Below, in pieces: positions 40,093 through 49,542 of a DNA stretch of 64,000 bases; position 1 is the first letter of the stretch, and each line of letters starts with the position of its first letter. The notes below the pieces were generated by a model. That model was not told where the DNA came from, did no database searches, and was given only the letters and a program-made list of their open reading frames with translations. The stretch is from assembly GCF_000614145.1 (NCBI RefSeq), contig NZ_BAKK01000010.1:62001-126000 (forward strand), written 5' to 3'. The position numbers were made by a program, and so were the translations under genes. Source of the DNA: Bacteroides faecichinchillae JCM 17102 (GTDB lineage Bacteria > Bacteroidota > Bacteroidia > Bacteroidales > Bacteroidaceae).

Positions 40093-40115
40093 ATCTTCCT
40101 AATGATTGATGTTAA

Positions 40116-40154
40116 ACATCCCAATGAATAAAAAAATCATTGGGATGTTTTTTA
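40116..40154 (+). terminator. Rho-independent terminator before ygiQ
   Basis: ACATCCCAATGA and TCATTGGGATGT form a perfect 12-base stem around a 9-base A-rich loop, followed by a T run. The downstream arm overlaps the -33 area of the next promoter. Confidence 0.9.
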
Positions 40155-40161
40155 TTATGAC

Positions 40162-40169
40162 TATCTTTG
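40162..40169 (+). promoter_or_regulatory. -7 box for ygiQ, implying a leaderless message
   Basis: TATCTTTG ends 4 bases before the ATG at 40174. Bacteroides start sites lie about 5-7 bases after this box, which puts the RNA start at or next to the start codon. Confidence 0.6.
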
Positions 40170-40173
40170 TAGC

Positions 40174-42044
40174 ATGAAAGAATATCGATTGACTGATTGG
40201 TTACCGACTACCAAAAAAGAAGTGGAACTTCGCGGATGGAATGAGTTGGATGTTATTATCCTCAGTGGTGATGCATATGTGGATCATCCTTCTTTCGGAG
40301 CTGCCGTTATCGGACGTATCCTTGAAGCCGAAGGCTTGAAAGTTGCTATCATCCCCCAACCTAACTGGCGTGATGATCTACGTGACTTCAAGAAACTGGG
40401 ACGTCCACGTTTATTTTTCGGTATCTCCGGTGGTTGCATGGATTCCATGGTCAATAAATATACTGCTAACAAGCGCCTGCGCAGTGAAGATGCTTACACT
40501 CCCGACGGACGACCAGACATGCGTCCGGAGTATCCTTCCATTGTTTATAGTCAGATTTTAAAAAGACTTTATCCGGATGCCCCTGTCATTTTAGGAGGCA
40601 TTGAAGCCAGTATGAGACGGCTGAGTCATTATGACTATTGGCAGGACAAAATACAAAAAAGTATTTTGTGTGATAGTAATGCTGACTTACTGGTATATGG
40701 AATGGGAGAAAAGCCTTTGGTAGATTTAGTAAGACAGATGAAATGTCTACTTTCCGAAGATGAAACTCCTTTGACTAGTAAAGACCTTAAAAAGATAGTA
40801 AAAAACACTCCTCAGGTAGCCTATCTCTGTCGTGCTACGGAATGGACACCTGCATCAGATGATATTCAACTCTATTCACATGAAGAATGTCTGGCTGATA
40901 AAAAGAAGCAAGCCAGCAATTTCCGACATATTGAAGAGGAGTCTAACAAATATGCAGCTTCCCGTATCACACAGGCTGTAGACAATAAAATCGTAGTTGT
41001 CAATCCACCCTATCCTCCGATGAGTCAGGAAGAACTTGACCATTCGTTTGATCTTCCTTATACCCGTTTGCCTCATCCTAAATATAAAGGAAAGCGGATT
41101 CCGGCTTACGATATGATCAAGTTTTCAATAAACATTCACCGGGGGTGTTTTGGTGGCTGTGCATTCTGCACTATTTCCGCACATCAAGGAAAGTTTATAG
41201 TCAGTCGTAGTAAAGAGTCCATTCTGAAAGAAATAAAAGAGGTAATGCAATTACCGGATTTTAAAGGATATCTGAGTGATTTGGGTGGTCCGTCTGCTAA
41301 TATGTATCAGATGAAAGGTAAAGATGAAGCAGTCTGCAAGAAGTGTAAACGTCCTTCATGTATTCATCCCAAAGTATGTCCGAATCTAAATTCAGATCAT
41401 CGACCTTTATTAGATATATACAAAGCAGTAGACACTTTGCCCGGTATCAAGAAGTCATTTATCGGTAGCGGAGTACGTTATGACCTACTTCTCCATCAGA
41501 GTAAAGACGCTGAAACTAATAAGAGTACTGCCGAATATACTCGTGAACTGATCATTAACCACGTTAGCGGGCGATTAAAGGTTGCCCCTGAACATACCAG
41601 TGACCGGGTATTGTCGATTATGCGCAAACCATCTTTTAGTCAATTTGAAACATTCAAAAAGATATTCGACCGTATCAACAGAGAAGAAAATTTGCGCCAA
41701 CAGCTCATTCCTTATTTCATATCCTCCCATCCAGGTGCAAAGAAGAAGATATGGCGGAACTCGCTGTAATCACCAAGCAACTGGATTTTCATTTGGAGCA
41801 GGTACAGGACTTTACTCCGACTCCAATGACAGTCGCCACCGAAGCATGGTATACAGGATTTCACCCATACACTTTAGAACCAGTATTCAGTGCCAAAACT
41901 CAACGGGAAAAATTAGCGCAACGTCAATTTTTCTTCTGGTATAAACCGGAAGAACGGAAAAATATAATCAATGAACTCCGGCGTATCGGACGACAAGATT
42001 TGATAGATAAATTATACGGAAAGAAGCCTGGAAATAAACGCTGA
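40174..42044 (+). pseudogene. ygiQ: YgiQ-family radical SAM protein, frameshifted near the 3' end
   Basis: 40174-41769 (531 residues) and 41751-42044 make one gene of about 623 codons. At 41731-41738 GGTGC stands where GGTTGC is expected, and one missing T changes SSHPGC plus EED to an out-of-frame tail. The radical SAM cluster is CFGGCAFC at C325, C329 and C332. The N-terminal half has the YgiQ domain (SGDAYVDHPSFGAAVIGRILEA), and the middle contains Cys-rich CKKCKRPSCIHPKVCP. Its function is unknown, and YgiQ proteins are widespread in anaerobes. The error sits in an otherwise clean gene, so it may be an assembly error. No separate leader is predicted. Confidence 0.8.
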
Positions 42045-42076
42045 AATTACTTTTAGACATATTCCATTTCCAGGCT
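42025..42076. terminator. Possible bidirectional stem between ygiQ and mfd
   Basis: AGCCTGGAAAT pairs with ATTTCCAGGCT (11 of 11) over a 30-base loop. The left arm overlaps the last ygiQ codons. No long T run follows, so termination is only probable. Confidence 0.45.
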
Positions 42077-42092
42077 ATGATATTATATCTTA

Positions 42093-45000
42093 TTATGACG
42101 GATTGACTGTAGAAGAACTTGGCAACGCCACAATCTCCTTCAATACACTAACCGCAGTTTCCACATTACACACATCTTTAATCAACATACTCCGTTTTCC
42201 ATTTTGTTCTCTCAAATCACAACGGCGAGTATATTTCATCATATAATCAATAGCCTTGCCGAAAGCCTGACTTTGATAGAACGGACTATCAGGGTTGGAC
42301 ACAAAGAAAAGCGTCATACGCCCACCCTTCAAGAATATTTTTTCTGCTCCCAATCGTGCCGCCAACCGACGAAGAGGAACAATTCGAAGCAACTCTTCTG
42401 TTTCCGGAGGAACAGGACCGAAACGGTCTTCCAAACGGGAGCGGAAAGCTTCCACTTCTGTATCCAGCGTTAATCCGTCCAGTTCACGATAGAGCAACAT
42501 ACGCTCGCTACTTCCCGTTACATAATTTGCCGGCAACAACAATTCAAGATCACTTTCTATCTGACATTCATCCACAAACTGCTCACCACTGATTTGTCCT
42601 TCTCCCTTAATTTCATCTGCATACAGATCGGCAAACTCATCGTTCTTTAGTTCATGAACAGCTTCGGATAGGATTTTTTGGTAAGTCTCATATCCCAAGT
42701 CAGCGATAAAGCCACTTTGTTCGGCCCCAAGCAGATTTCCGGCTCCACGTATATCCAAGTCTTGCATAGCAATATGAATTCCACTACCCAAATCACTGAA
42801 GTTTTCAATTGCCTGCAAACGCCGTTTGCCCTCCGTTGTCAAGCTGCCTAACGGCGGAGCCAACAGATAACAAAAAGCTTTCTTATTGCTTCGTCCTACA
42901 CGCCCTCGCATCTGGTGAAGATCACTCAATCCAAAATTCTGAGCCTGATTAATGATAATAGTATTAGCATTCGGAATATCAATTCCACTTTCGATAATAG
43001 TCGTCGCTAACAATACATCATAATCGTAATTGACAAAATCAAATATAATCTGTTCCAACTGAGCAGGTTCCATCTGTCCGTGACCGATAGCTACACGACA
43101 ATCAGGGATATGATGTTCGATCATTGCTTTTAATTCCGACAAATTCGCAATTCGATTATTGACGAAGAATACTTGTCCGTTACGGCTCATTTCAAAGTTA
43201 ATTGCGTCCGTAATGACTTCTTCATTAAACGTATGTACTTCCGTTTGAATCGGATAACGGTTGGGCGGCGGAGTAGAAATCACACTCAAGTCACGTGCTC
43301 CCATCAAAGAAAATTGGAGTGTACGGGGAATAGGAGTAGCCGTCATGGTCAGTGTATCCACATTCACTTTCAGTTGACGCAGTTTTTCTTTAACGGAAAC
43401 TCCAAACTTCTGTTCCTCATCGATAATCAGCAATCCCAGATCTTTAAAATGGACATCTTTTCCTAAAATGCGATGAGTTCCAATCAGGATATTCACTTCT
43501 CCTTCCTTCAAGCCATTCAGCACAGCTTTTACTTGAGTTGCCGTACGTGCACGACTCAAATAATCCACGCGGCAAGGTAAATCTTTCAAACGCTCACGAA
43601 ATGTTTGAAAATGCTGATAAGCAAGAACAGTAGTCGGGACCAAAACAGCCACTTGTTTATTGTCGGTTACAGCTTTAAAAGCAGCACGAATTGCCACCTC
43701 TGTCTTTCCAAAACCTACGTCTCCACAAATCAAACGATCCATTGGGCGGTCTCCTTCCATATCTGCTTTCACATCGGCAGTCGCTTTACTCTGATCAGGG
43801 GTATCTTCATAAATAAACGAAGCTTCCAATTCCCGTTGCAAAAAACTGTCAGGACTATAAGAGAACCCCTTTTCTTGACGACGTTGGGAATAGAGCTTGA
43901 TCAGGTCACGAGCAATATCTTTAATTTTACTCTTGGTACGCTCCTTTAGCTTTTCCCATGCACCGGTTCCCAACTTATTCAGTCGGGGAGCTTCTCCATC
44001 TTTTCCTTTATATTTGGAAACTTTATGCAAAGAATGAATAGAAACAAAGACCACATCTTCGTTTTGGAAAACCAACTTCAAGACCTCTTGTGTGGTATCT
44101 CCATTCGGAATACGCACCAACCCTGAAAAGCGTCCGATACCATGATCAGTATGTACAACATAATCACCCGGAGTAAATTGATTCAATTCTTTCAGCGAAA
44201 GAGCCACTTTTCCGGAACGGGCTTTATCGCTTTTCAGATTATATTTATGGAAACGGTCGAACAACTGGTGATCAGTGAAAATACAAAGACGCAATGTACG
44301 ATCAACAAATCCTTCGTGGAGCGTACGTACTACCGGTGTAAATTGTATTTTATCTCCCCTATCCTCAAATATCGCTTTAATGCGGTCAGTTTGCTTCACA
44401 CTGTCACTACAGATATAGAGTGAATATCCCTTCTCCAAATAATCTTTGAAAGAAGAAGCTACCAGATCAAAATTCTTATGGAAGATAGGTTGTGCTGAAG
44501 TCTCAAACATCACGCTAGCATTCGGTGTTCCTGTCGGCTTATTACCAAACTCCATCCGGCGGAAATCAAGAGCACGCAATGTAAATTCACTACCGTCTAT
44601 CAATTTGCCTTCTAAAGTGATTCCTCCATTTTCTTCCGCTTCCTGTACAGCAATTGCTTGTGGAGTAAGCGCTTCGTCATGTACTGCCTGAATACGTTCA
44701 CGCAACCAAAGGAAGTCACGCATAGCCAGAACAGTATCTTTCGTAAGAAAGTCAAGGAAGGAAGTAGTTACATCACCTGTCACTGCCAAATCCGGGACAA
44801 TTACTATCCCTTCTTTCTTTTCGTGTGAAAGTTGTGATTCGACTTTAAACGTACGGATACTCTCGACCTCATCTCCGAAAAAGTCGATACGATAGGGATA
44901 TTCGGAAGCAAAAGAAAATACGTCGATAATGCTACCACGGACAGCATACTGTCCAGGTTCATAAACGTAGTCTACATATTCAAAACCATAACTATGCAGA

Positions 45001-45479
45001 ATGTCAGTTACAAAGGTCAGATCTACTTTCTCTCCGAGATTTAGTTTAAGGGTTTTGTCACTCAATTCCTTTCGCGATACTACTTTCTCTGCTAACGCAT
45101 CAGGGTAAGTAACAATACACAAGCCCTTTTCTCCTTTTTGCAAACGACTTAGAACTTCGGTGCGCAAAATCTCGTTAGCAGCATCTTTTTGTCCGTACTT
45201 AATAGAACGGCGAAATGAAGAAGGGAAAAACAATACACTTTCTGCTCCCAATACCTGTGTCAGGTCATGATAGAAATATCCTGCTTCTTCCAGATCACTC
45301 AGAATAAAGACAAAAGGACAAATATCTTGTTTTACCAAAACGGATGAGAACAAGGATGTAGCGGAAGCACACAATCCACCACAATATATGGTCTGAATCG
45401 AAGTATCCTTTAATAAACGCTTAAGAACGGCCGTATTAGGATGAACGGCATATTGTTGTTGTAACTCGGTTATTGTCAT
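42093..45479 (-). CDS. mfd: Transcription-repair coupling factor
   Basis: 1128 residues from ATG 45479. I chose this start over the TTG at 45500 because a TACTTTTG promoter box occupies 45498-45505, so the extra codons would be upstream of the RNA start. The order is typical: UvrB-like N-terminal domains, RNA-polymerase-interacting CarD-like module (FTPGDYVVHTDHGIGRFSGLVRI), SF2 helicase with Walker A CGDVGFGKTEVAIRAAF, DEEQ box IIDEEQKFGV and motif VI QMRGRVGRSNK, and the TRCF C-terminal domain. It removes stalled RNA polymerase and recruits UvrA. The frame is intact. It is convergent with ygiQ. Confidence 0.95.
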   Translation of the reverse strand: MTITELQQQYAVHPNTAVLKRLLKDTSIQTIYCGGLCASATSLFSSVLVKQDICPFVFILSDLEEAGYFYHDLTQVLGAESVLFFPSSFRRSIKYGQKDAANEILRTEVLSRLQKGEKGLCIVTYPDALAEKVVSRKELSDKTLKLNLGEKVDLTFVTDILHSYGFEYVDYVYEPGQYAVRGSIIDVFSFASEYPYRIDFFGDEVESIRTFKVESQLSHEKKEGIVIVPDLAVTGDVTTSFLDFLTKDTVLAMRDFLWLRERIQAVHDEALTPQAIAVQEAEENGGITLEGKLIDGSEFTLRALDFRRMEFGNKPTGTPNASVMFETSAQPIFHKNFDLVASSFKDYLEKGYSLYICSDSVKQTDRIKAIFEDRGDKIQFTPVVRTLHEGFVDRTLRLCIFTDHQLFDRFHKYNLKSDKARSGKVALSLKELNQFTPGDYVVHTDHGIGRFSGLVRIPNGDTTQEVLKLVFQNEDVVFVSIHSLHKVSKYKGKDGEAPRLNKLGTGAWEKLKERTKSKIKDIARDLIKLYSQRRQEKGFSYSPDSFLQRELEASFIYEDTPDQSKATADVKADMEGDRPMDRLICGDVGFGKTEVAIRAAFKAVTDNKQVAVLVPTTVLAYQHFQTFRERLKDLPCRVDYLSRARTATQVKAVLNGLKEGEVNILIGTHRILGKDVHFKDLGLLIIDEEQKFGVSVKEKLRQLKVNVDTLTMTATPIPRTLQFSLMGARDLSVISTPPPNRYPIQTEVHTFNEEVITDAINFEMSRNGQVFFVNNRIANLSELKAMIEHHIPDCRVAIGHGQMEPAQLEQIIFDFVNYDYDVLLATTIIESGIDIPNANTIIINQAQNFGLSDLHQMRGRVGRSNKKAFCYLLAPPLGSLTTEGKRRLQAIENFSDLGSGIHIAMQDLDIRGAGNLLGAEQSGFIADLGYETYQKILSEAVHELKNDEFADLYADEIKGEGQISGEQFVDECQIESDLELLLPANYVTGSSERMLLYRELDGLTLDTEVEAFRSRLEDRFGPVPPETEELLRIVPLRRLAARLGAEKIFLKGGRMTLFFVSNPDSPFYQSQAFGKAIDYMMKYTRRCDLREQNGKRSMLIKDVCNVETAVSVLKEIVALPSSSTVNPS

Positions 45480-45497
45480 ATCTAAAAAATTACTCTG

Positions 45498-45505
45498 CAA
45501 AAGTA
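45498..45505 (-). promoter_or_regulatory. -7 box for mfd
   Basis: The minus strand reads TACTTTTG (TAnnTTTG), 18 bases before the chosen ATG at 45479. This gives a leader of about 11 bases and excludes the TTG upstream start. Confidence 0.55.
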
Positions 45506-46079
45506 CGAATTTTACATGAATCTATCTCACACGAAATGTGCAGATTATGCATACCATATAAAACTAAGTCAGTGAAAACTGAACAAATAAAGTCTGTTTT
45601 CACAGCCATTTATCCTTTTCAAAGTTATATTTTTATCAATATATCCAAATTGACCCGCTTCTATAAAGAGACGATCTACAATCCATAGGATATAAAAAAT
45701 TCCCTTCCCAATCAAGGATGGTAAGATAGTATATTTACTAATTCCATAATTCATGCAAATCATATTTTCATCTCCTTTCTTTGCAGGTTCTAGATTTTCT
45801 TGATAACTTGCCACTGTATTTCTTCTAAATCCGTACAATACATAATTATTTGAAGCTTGGTAACTAAAAACAATCATTTCGAAGGAAAGAAGAAACATTT
45901 TTTTTTAGTTTAAACCAATAAAATTAAACAGGCTCTCAAACTCTACTAAATAATATACATTAGAATAAAAAAGGAACCTTTTTACAGATATCTCCCAATA
46001 TCATCGCGTTAAATTATCCTTAGTTCATTCATAACTAAAGGAAAAGAACTATTTTTGTTTTAAAATTTATAGTATTTAT
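45501..46079. other. 579-bp intergenic region with one doubtful ORF
   Basis: A minus-strand frame at 45569-45898 (109 residues, with SNNYVLYGFRRNTVASYQEN and a hydrophobic GKGIFYILWIVDRLF) has no clear ribosome-binding site or promoter and no family I recognise. It could be a small exported protein or a gene fragment. The rest is AT-rich. The -7 box for the gene at 46080 lies at 46050-46057. Confidence 0.35.
46050..46057 (+). promoter_or_regulatory. -7 box for the 46080-48160 gene pair
   Basis: TATTTTTG fits the consensus, 22 bases before the ATG. The two downstream genes overlap by 4 bases, so this would drive both. Confidence 0.5.
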
Positions 46080-46823
46080 ATGCAAACATCGGATAGCATC
46101 GTAATTATCCCTACTTACAATGAGCGGGAAAACATAGAGAATATCATTCGTGCCGTTTTCGGACTTTCCAAGATATTTCACATTTTAGTCATAGAAGACG
46201 GTTCGCCAGACGGAACGGCAACCATCGTAAAAACTCTGCAACAAGAATTTCCCGAACGCCTTTTTATGATCGAGCGCAAAGGAAAATTAGGATTGGGGAC
46301 CGCTTATATTACCGGTTTTAAGTGGGCTTTAGAACATGCTTACGAATATATCTTCGAAATGGATGCCGATTTCAGCCACAATCCCAATGATCTTCCCCGT
46401 TTATACAAGGCTTGTTCGGAAGAAGGAGGAGATGTATCTATCGGTTCACGCTACGTAAGCGGGGTAAATGTGGTCAATTGGCCAATGGGACGGGTATTGA
46501 TGTCTTATTTTGCATCCAAATATGTACGCTTCATTACAGGCATTCCGGTACATGATACTACGGCGGGATTCGTTTGTTATCGTCGCCAAGTGCTCGAAAC
46601 GATTGACCTGGACAATATCCGTTTCAAAGGATATGCTTTCCAGATAGAGATGAAGTTTACCGCTTATAAGTGTGGATTTAAAATCATTGAAGTCCCTGTT
46701 ATTTTCATCAATAGAGAGTTAGGGACTTCGAAGATGAATAGTAGTATTTTTGGTGAAGCCATATTTGGTGTGATTAAGTTAAAAGTTAATAGTTGGTTCC
46801 ATAAATTCCCACAAAAGAAATGA
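46080..46823 (+). CDS. Polyprenol-phosphate sugar transferase (GT2, DPM1-like)
   Basis: 247 residues. The GT2 signature is clear: VIIPTYNERENIENII at the start, VIEDGSPDGT, and the DxD-like motif EMDADFSHNP near 95, then GSRYVSG and the acceptor-side VNWPMGRVLMS. It lacks C-terminal TM helices, like the soluble DPM1 type, and would transfer mannose or another sugar from a nucleotide to polyprenol phosphate at the inner membrane. The stop overlaps the dihydroorotase ATG (ATGA). The length matches the family. Confidence 0.9.
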   Translation: MQTSDSIVIIPTYNERENIENIIRAVFGLSKIFHILVIEDGSPDGTATIVKTLQQEFPERLFMIERKGKLGLGTAYITGFKWALEHAYEYIFEMDADFSHNPNDLPRLYKACSEEGGDVSIGSRYVSGVNVVNWPMGRVLMSYFASKYVRFITGIPVHDTTAGFVCYRRQVLETIDLDNIRFKGYAFQIEMKFTAYKCGFKIIEVPVIFINRELGTSKMNSSIFGEAIFGVIKLKVNSWFHKFPQKK

Positions 46824-48160
46824 AACGTACTCTGATTGAAAATGCCGTTATAATTAACGAAGGAAGAAATGTATTAGGTTCTCTGGTCATCGAAGACGAT
46901 AAGATTGCTGAAATATTGGTAGGCGACCAAAAAACGATTGTTCCTTGTGATGAAATTATTGATGCAACCGGATGCTATCTTCTCCCGGGTGCTATCGACG
47001 AGCACGTCCATTTCCGCGATCCGGGGCTGACACATAAGGCAGATATTACCACTGAAAGTCGTGCAGCAGCAGCAGGAGGCGTTACTTCCATCATGGACAT
47101 GCCAAATACGAATCCGCAAACTACAACTTTAGAAGCTTTGAATGAGAAATTCATACTGCTAGCGGAAAAGTCTGCAGTCAATTATTCCTGTTATTTTGGG
47201 GCTACCAACAATAACTACACTCAATTTGATCAATTGGACAAACACCGGGTTTGTGGTGTAAAGTTGTTCATGGGGTCCAGTACAGGTAATATGCTGGTAG
47301 ACCGATTGGCTAGTTTGCGTAATATCTTTGGAGGTACTGATTTGTTGATTGCCGCCCATTGTGAGGACCAAGGAATTATCAAAGAAAATACAGATAAATA
47401 TAAGAAAGAATACGGAGACGATGTTCCTTTAGAATTGCATCCTGTCATCCGCTCGGAAGAAGCTTGTTACCATTCTTCTGAATTGGCAGTACAATTAGCA
47501 AAGGAAGCAAATGCACGTTTACATATCATGCACATTTCTACTGCCAAAGAACTAAGCCTCTTTGAAAAAACTCCTTTAGTACAAAAGAGAATTACTGCGG
47601 AAGCCTGTGTATCTCATTTGCTCTTTACGGAAGATGATTACCAGACTTTGGGCGCACGTATCAAATGTAATCCGGCCATCAAAACAGCCAAAGATAGGAA
47701 AGCATTGCAAGAAGCCGTTAATAGTGGTTTGATTGATGCTATTGCTACCGACCACGCTCCGCATTTATTGAGTGAGAAAGAAGGAGGAGCTCTCAAAGCC
47801 ATGTCCGGTATGCCGATGATACAGTTCTCACTGGTGAGTATGTTGGAGTTTGTGGATAAAGGAATCTTTACTATCGAAAAGGTAGTTGAGAAAATGTGTC
47901 ATGCTCCTGCACAAATGTATGAGATACAAAAACGTGGATTTATCCGGAAAGGTTATTTCGCTGATCTTGTCCTAGTACGACCTGGAAGTGAATGGACTGT
48001 TACCAATGACTGCATTCTGAGTAAATGCAAATGGAGCCCACTGGAAGGACATACTTTCAATTGGAAAGTTGAAAAAACTTTTGTAAACGGACATCTGTTA
48101 TACAGCAATGGAATTATTGATGAAGAGTATCGCGGACAAGAACTATTTTTTGAAAGATAA
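46820..48160 (+). CDS. pyrC: Dihydroorotase
   Basis: 446 residues. It is a class-I-type dihydroorotase in pyrimidine synthesis, cyclising carbamoyl aspartate. The metal-binding DEHVHFRDPGLTHKAD (about 58-73) holds the HxH pair, then come PNTNPQTT near 95, HCEDQ near 175, HIMHIST near 230 (second His) and the catalytic Asp in ATDHAPH near 310. It is cytoplasmic and probably homodimeric. It overlaps the upstream sugar transferase by 4 bases and is followed by the 22-bp dyad array. Confidence 0.93.
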   Translation: MKRTLIENAVIINEGRNVLGSLVIEDDKIAEILVGDQKTIVPCDEIIDATGCYLLPGAIDEHVHFRDPGLTHKADITTESRAAAAGGVTSIMDMPNTNPQTTTLEALNEKFILLAEKSAVNYSCYFGATNNNYTQFDQLDKHRVCGVKLFMGSSTGNMLVDRLASLRNIFGGTDLLIAAHCEDQGIIKENTDKYKKEYGDDVPLELHPVIRSEEACYHSSELAVQLAKEANARLHIMHISTAKELSLFEKTPLVQKRITAEACVSHLLFTEDDYQTLGARIKCNPAIKTAKDRKALQEAVNSGLIDAIATDHAPHLLSEKEGGALKAMSGMPMIQFSLVSMLEFVDKGIFTIEKVVEKMCHAPAQMYEIQKRGFIRKGYFADLVLVRPGSEWTVTNDCILSKCKWSPLEGHTFNWKVEKTFVNGHLLYSNGIIDEEYRGQELFFER

Positions 48161-48173
48161 ATAGCTTTTGAGT

Positions 48174-48305
48174 GTTTCATATAGATGAACACTCTGTTTC
48201 ATATAGCGAAACAAAGTGTTTCATGCCTTGAAACAAATAGTTTCACCCTATTAAACTAAGTGTTTCAGCCATTGAAACCATAAGTCCCAAACCTTGAAAC
48301 TAATA
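48174..48305. repeat. Array of six 22-bp dyads, GTTTCA type
   Basis: Units start at 48174, 48196, 48218, 48240, 48262 and 48284, exactly 22 bases apart. The consensus is GTTTCA, 5 bases, TGAAAC, then AA and spacer. Units 1 and 6 are degenerate (ATGAACAC in the first; GTCCCA in the last). It lies 13 bases after the dihydroorotase stop and ahead of the MetH-domain gene. The period and dyad form match the array at 28894-28981, but the half-site differs. Confidence 0.85.
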
Positions 48306-48352
48306 TCCCGATTCGTTCATTTCAATAATATCATTATAGATCTCCCAATTTC

Positions 48353-48452
48353 CGGTGATAGGTGATAGATCGGGTGATAGGTTATTTATCAACCTATCAC
48401 CACTTGAAACACCGATGAACAAATAGATTCAGAACATTGGTGATAGTTGATA
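48353..48452. repeat. GGTGATAG repeats and a perfect 11-bp stem
   Basis: GGTGATAGGTT (48373-48383) and AACCTATCACC (48391-48401) form a perfect stem with a 7-base loop. Two more GGTGATAG copies precede it at 48353 and 48361, and another follows at about 48440. It sits between the dyad array and the gene at 48537. Terminator, protein-binding site or REP-like element are all possible. Confidence 0.6.
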
Positions 48453-48536
48453 GAGAAAATGCAGTTTTTTCCTATGTAGAAGAAGAATTGGAATGAAACG
48501 AATAAATCAGTCTTAACTCGTTTAATACAGTAGTTT

Positions 48537-49439
48537 ATGATATTATCTTATAAAATACATGATGTTGCCCCCTACATTAATTGGATTTACTTTTTCCATG
48601 CCTGGGGATTCCAACCACGTTATGCAGCCATTGCCAACATTCACGGTTGTGACGTATGCCGGGCCTCTTGGCTGACAACTTTTCCAGAGGAAGAGCGAAA
48701 CAAAGCTTCAGAAGCCATGCAACTGTTCAAAGAAGCAAACCGGATGCTCGATATGCTCGATGCAGACTATGAAGTAAAAACAATCTTCAAACTCTGCAAA
48801 ACTAATTCAGACGGAGATAATCTGGTGATCGAGAAAGAAGAAAATCAAACAATTATTTTCCCACTACTCCGCCAACAATCTCCTAAACGAGACGGTAGTC
48901 CTTTCATCTGTCTGAGCGATTTCATCCGTCCTCTATCCACCGGTATTCCGGACACAATGGGTGTTTTTGCTTCCTGTATTGACGCGGACATGGAAGGATT
49001 ATACGAACAAGATCCTTATAAACATCTACTCGTTCAAACTCTTTCAGACCGTTTGGCAGAAGCTGCCACAGAAAAAATGCACGAATATGTACGTAAAGAA
49101 TTCTGGGGATATGCCAAAGATGAGAATCTGACAATACCTGACTTATTGATAGAGAACTATCAAGGCATCCGTCCTGCCGTAGGTTATCCCTCCCTTCCCG
49201 ATCAATCAGTCAATTTCTTGTTGGACGAAATTCTGGATATGAAACAAATAGGAATCAGTCTCACTGAGAATGGGGCTATGCATCCTCATTCTTCAGTTTG
49301 CGGCCTTATGTTTGCACATCCCGCCTCCGAATATTTCTCTGTAGGGAAAATTGGAGAAGACCAACTCGAAGACTATGCACGAAGACGAAAGAAAAGTATT
49401 GAAGAAATGCGCAAATTCCTGGCTGCCAATTTGCAATAG
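48537..49439 (+). CDS. Methionine synthase activation-domain protein
   Basis: 300 residues that match only the C-terminal AdoMet-binding activation domain of B12-dependent methionine synthase. The evidence is the helical opening (INWIYFFHAWGFQPRY), the motif RPAVGYPSLPDQS near 223, and the GAMHPHSSVCGLMFAHPASEYFSVGKI block near 250-275. It lacks the homocysteine, folate and cobalamin domains. A stand-alone domain could reactivate oxidised cobalamin on a separate methionine synthase, or do so for another corrinoid enzyme. The substrate protein is not in the window. The upstream region has the dyad array and the hairpins, and no B12 riboswitch is recognised. Confidence 0.85.
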   Translation: MILSYKIHDVAPYINWIYFFHAWGFQPRYAAIANIHGCDVCRASWLTTFPEEERNKASEAMQLFKEANRMLDMLDADYEVKTIFKLCKTNSDGDNLVIEKEENQTIIFPLLRQQSPKRDGSPFICLSDFIRPLSTGIPDTMGVFASCIDADMEGLYEQDPYKHLLVQTLSDRLAEAATEKMHEYVRKEFWGYAKDENLTIPDLLIENYQGIRPAVGYPSLPDQSVNFLLDEILDMKQIGISLTENGAMHPHSSVCGLMFAHPASEYFSVGKIGEDQLEDYARRRKKSIEEMRKFLAANLQ

Positions 49440-49542
49440 TCAAGAGTTAGCTCATAATTTACTTTTTTTCGCATAACTAAAACCTAAATTAAATACATTC
49501 TACACAGAATGAGAGAATAAATAATTCTCAAATACGCGGAAT

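Noticed and set aside
33079..41738. Programmed frameshifting in the nagB-like gene and ygiQ
   Set aside because: No slippery heptamer or downstream structure at the sites; a single missing T in GGTTTG and GGTTGC explains both.
45569..45898. Minus-strand ORF of 109 residues as a confident gene
   Set aside because: No start signals and no family, so it is mentioned only within the intergenic entry.
28894..48305. The 22-bp arrays as CRISPR repeats
   Set aside because: Units are palindromic, contiguous and without 30-base unique spacers; no cas genes are present.
48306..48536. Cobalamin riboswitch ahead of the MetH-domain gene
   Set aside because: No B12-box-like conserved motif could be found; only GGTGATAG repeats and a simple stem.
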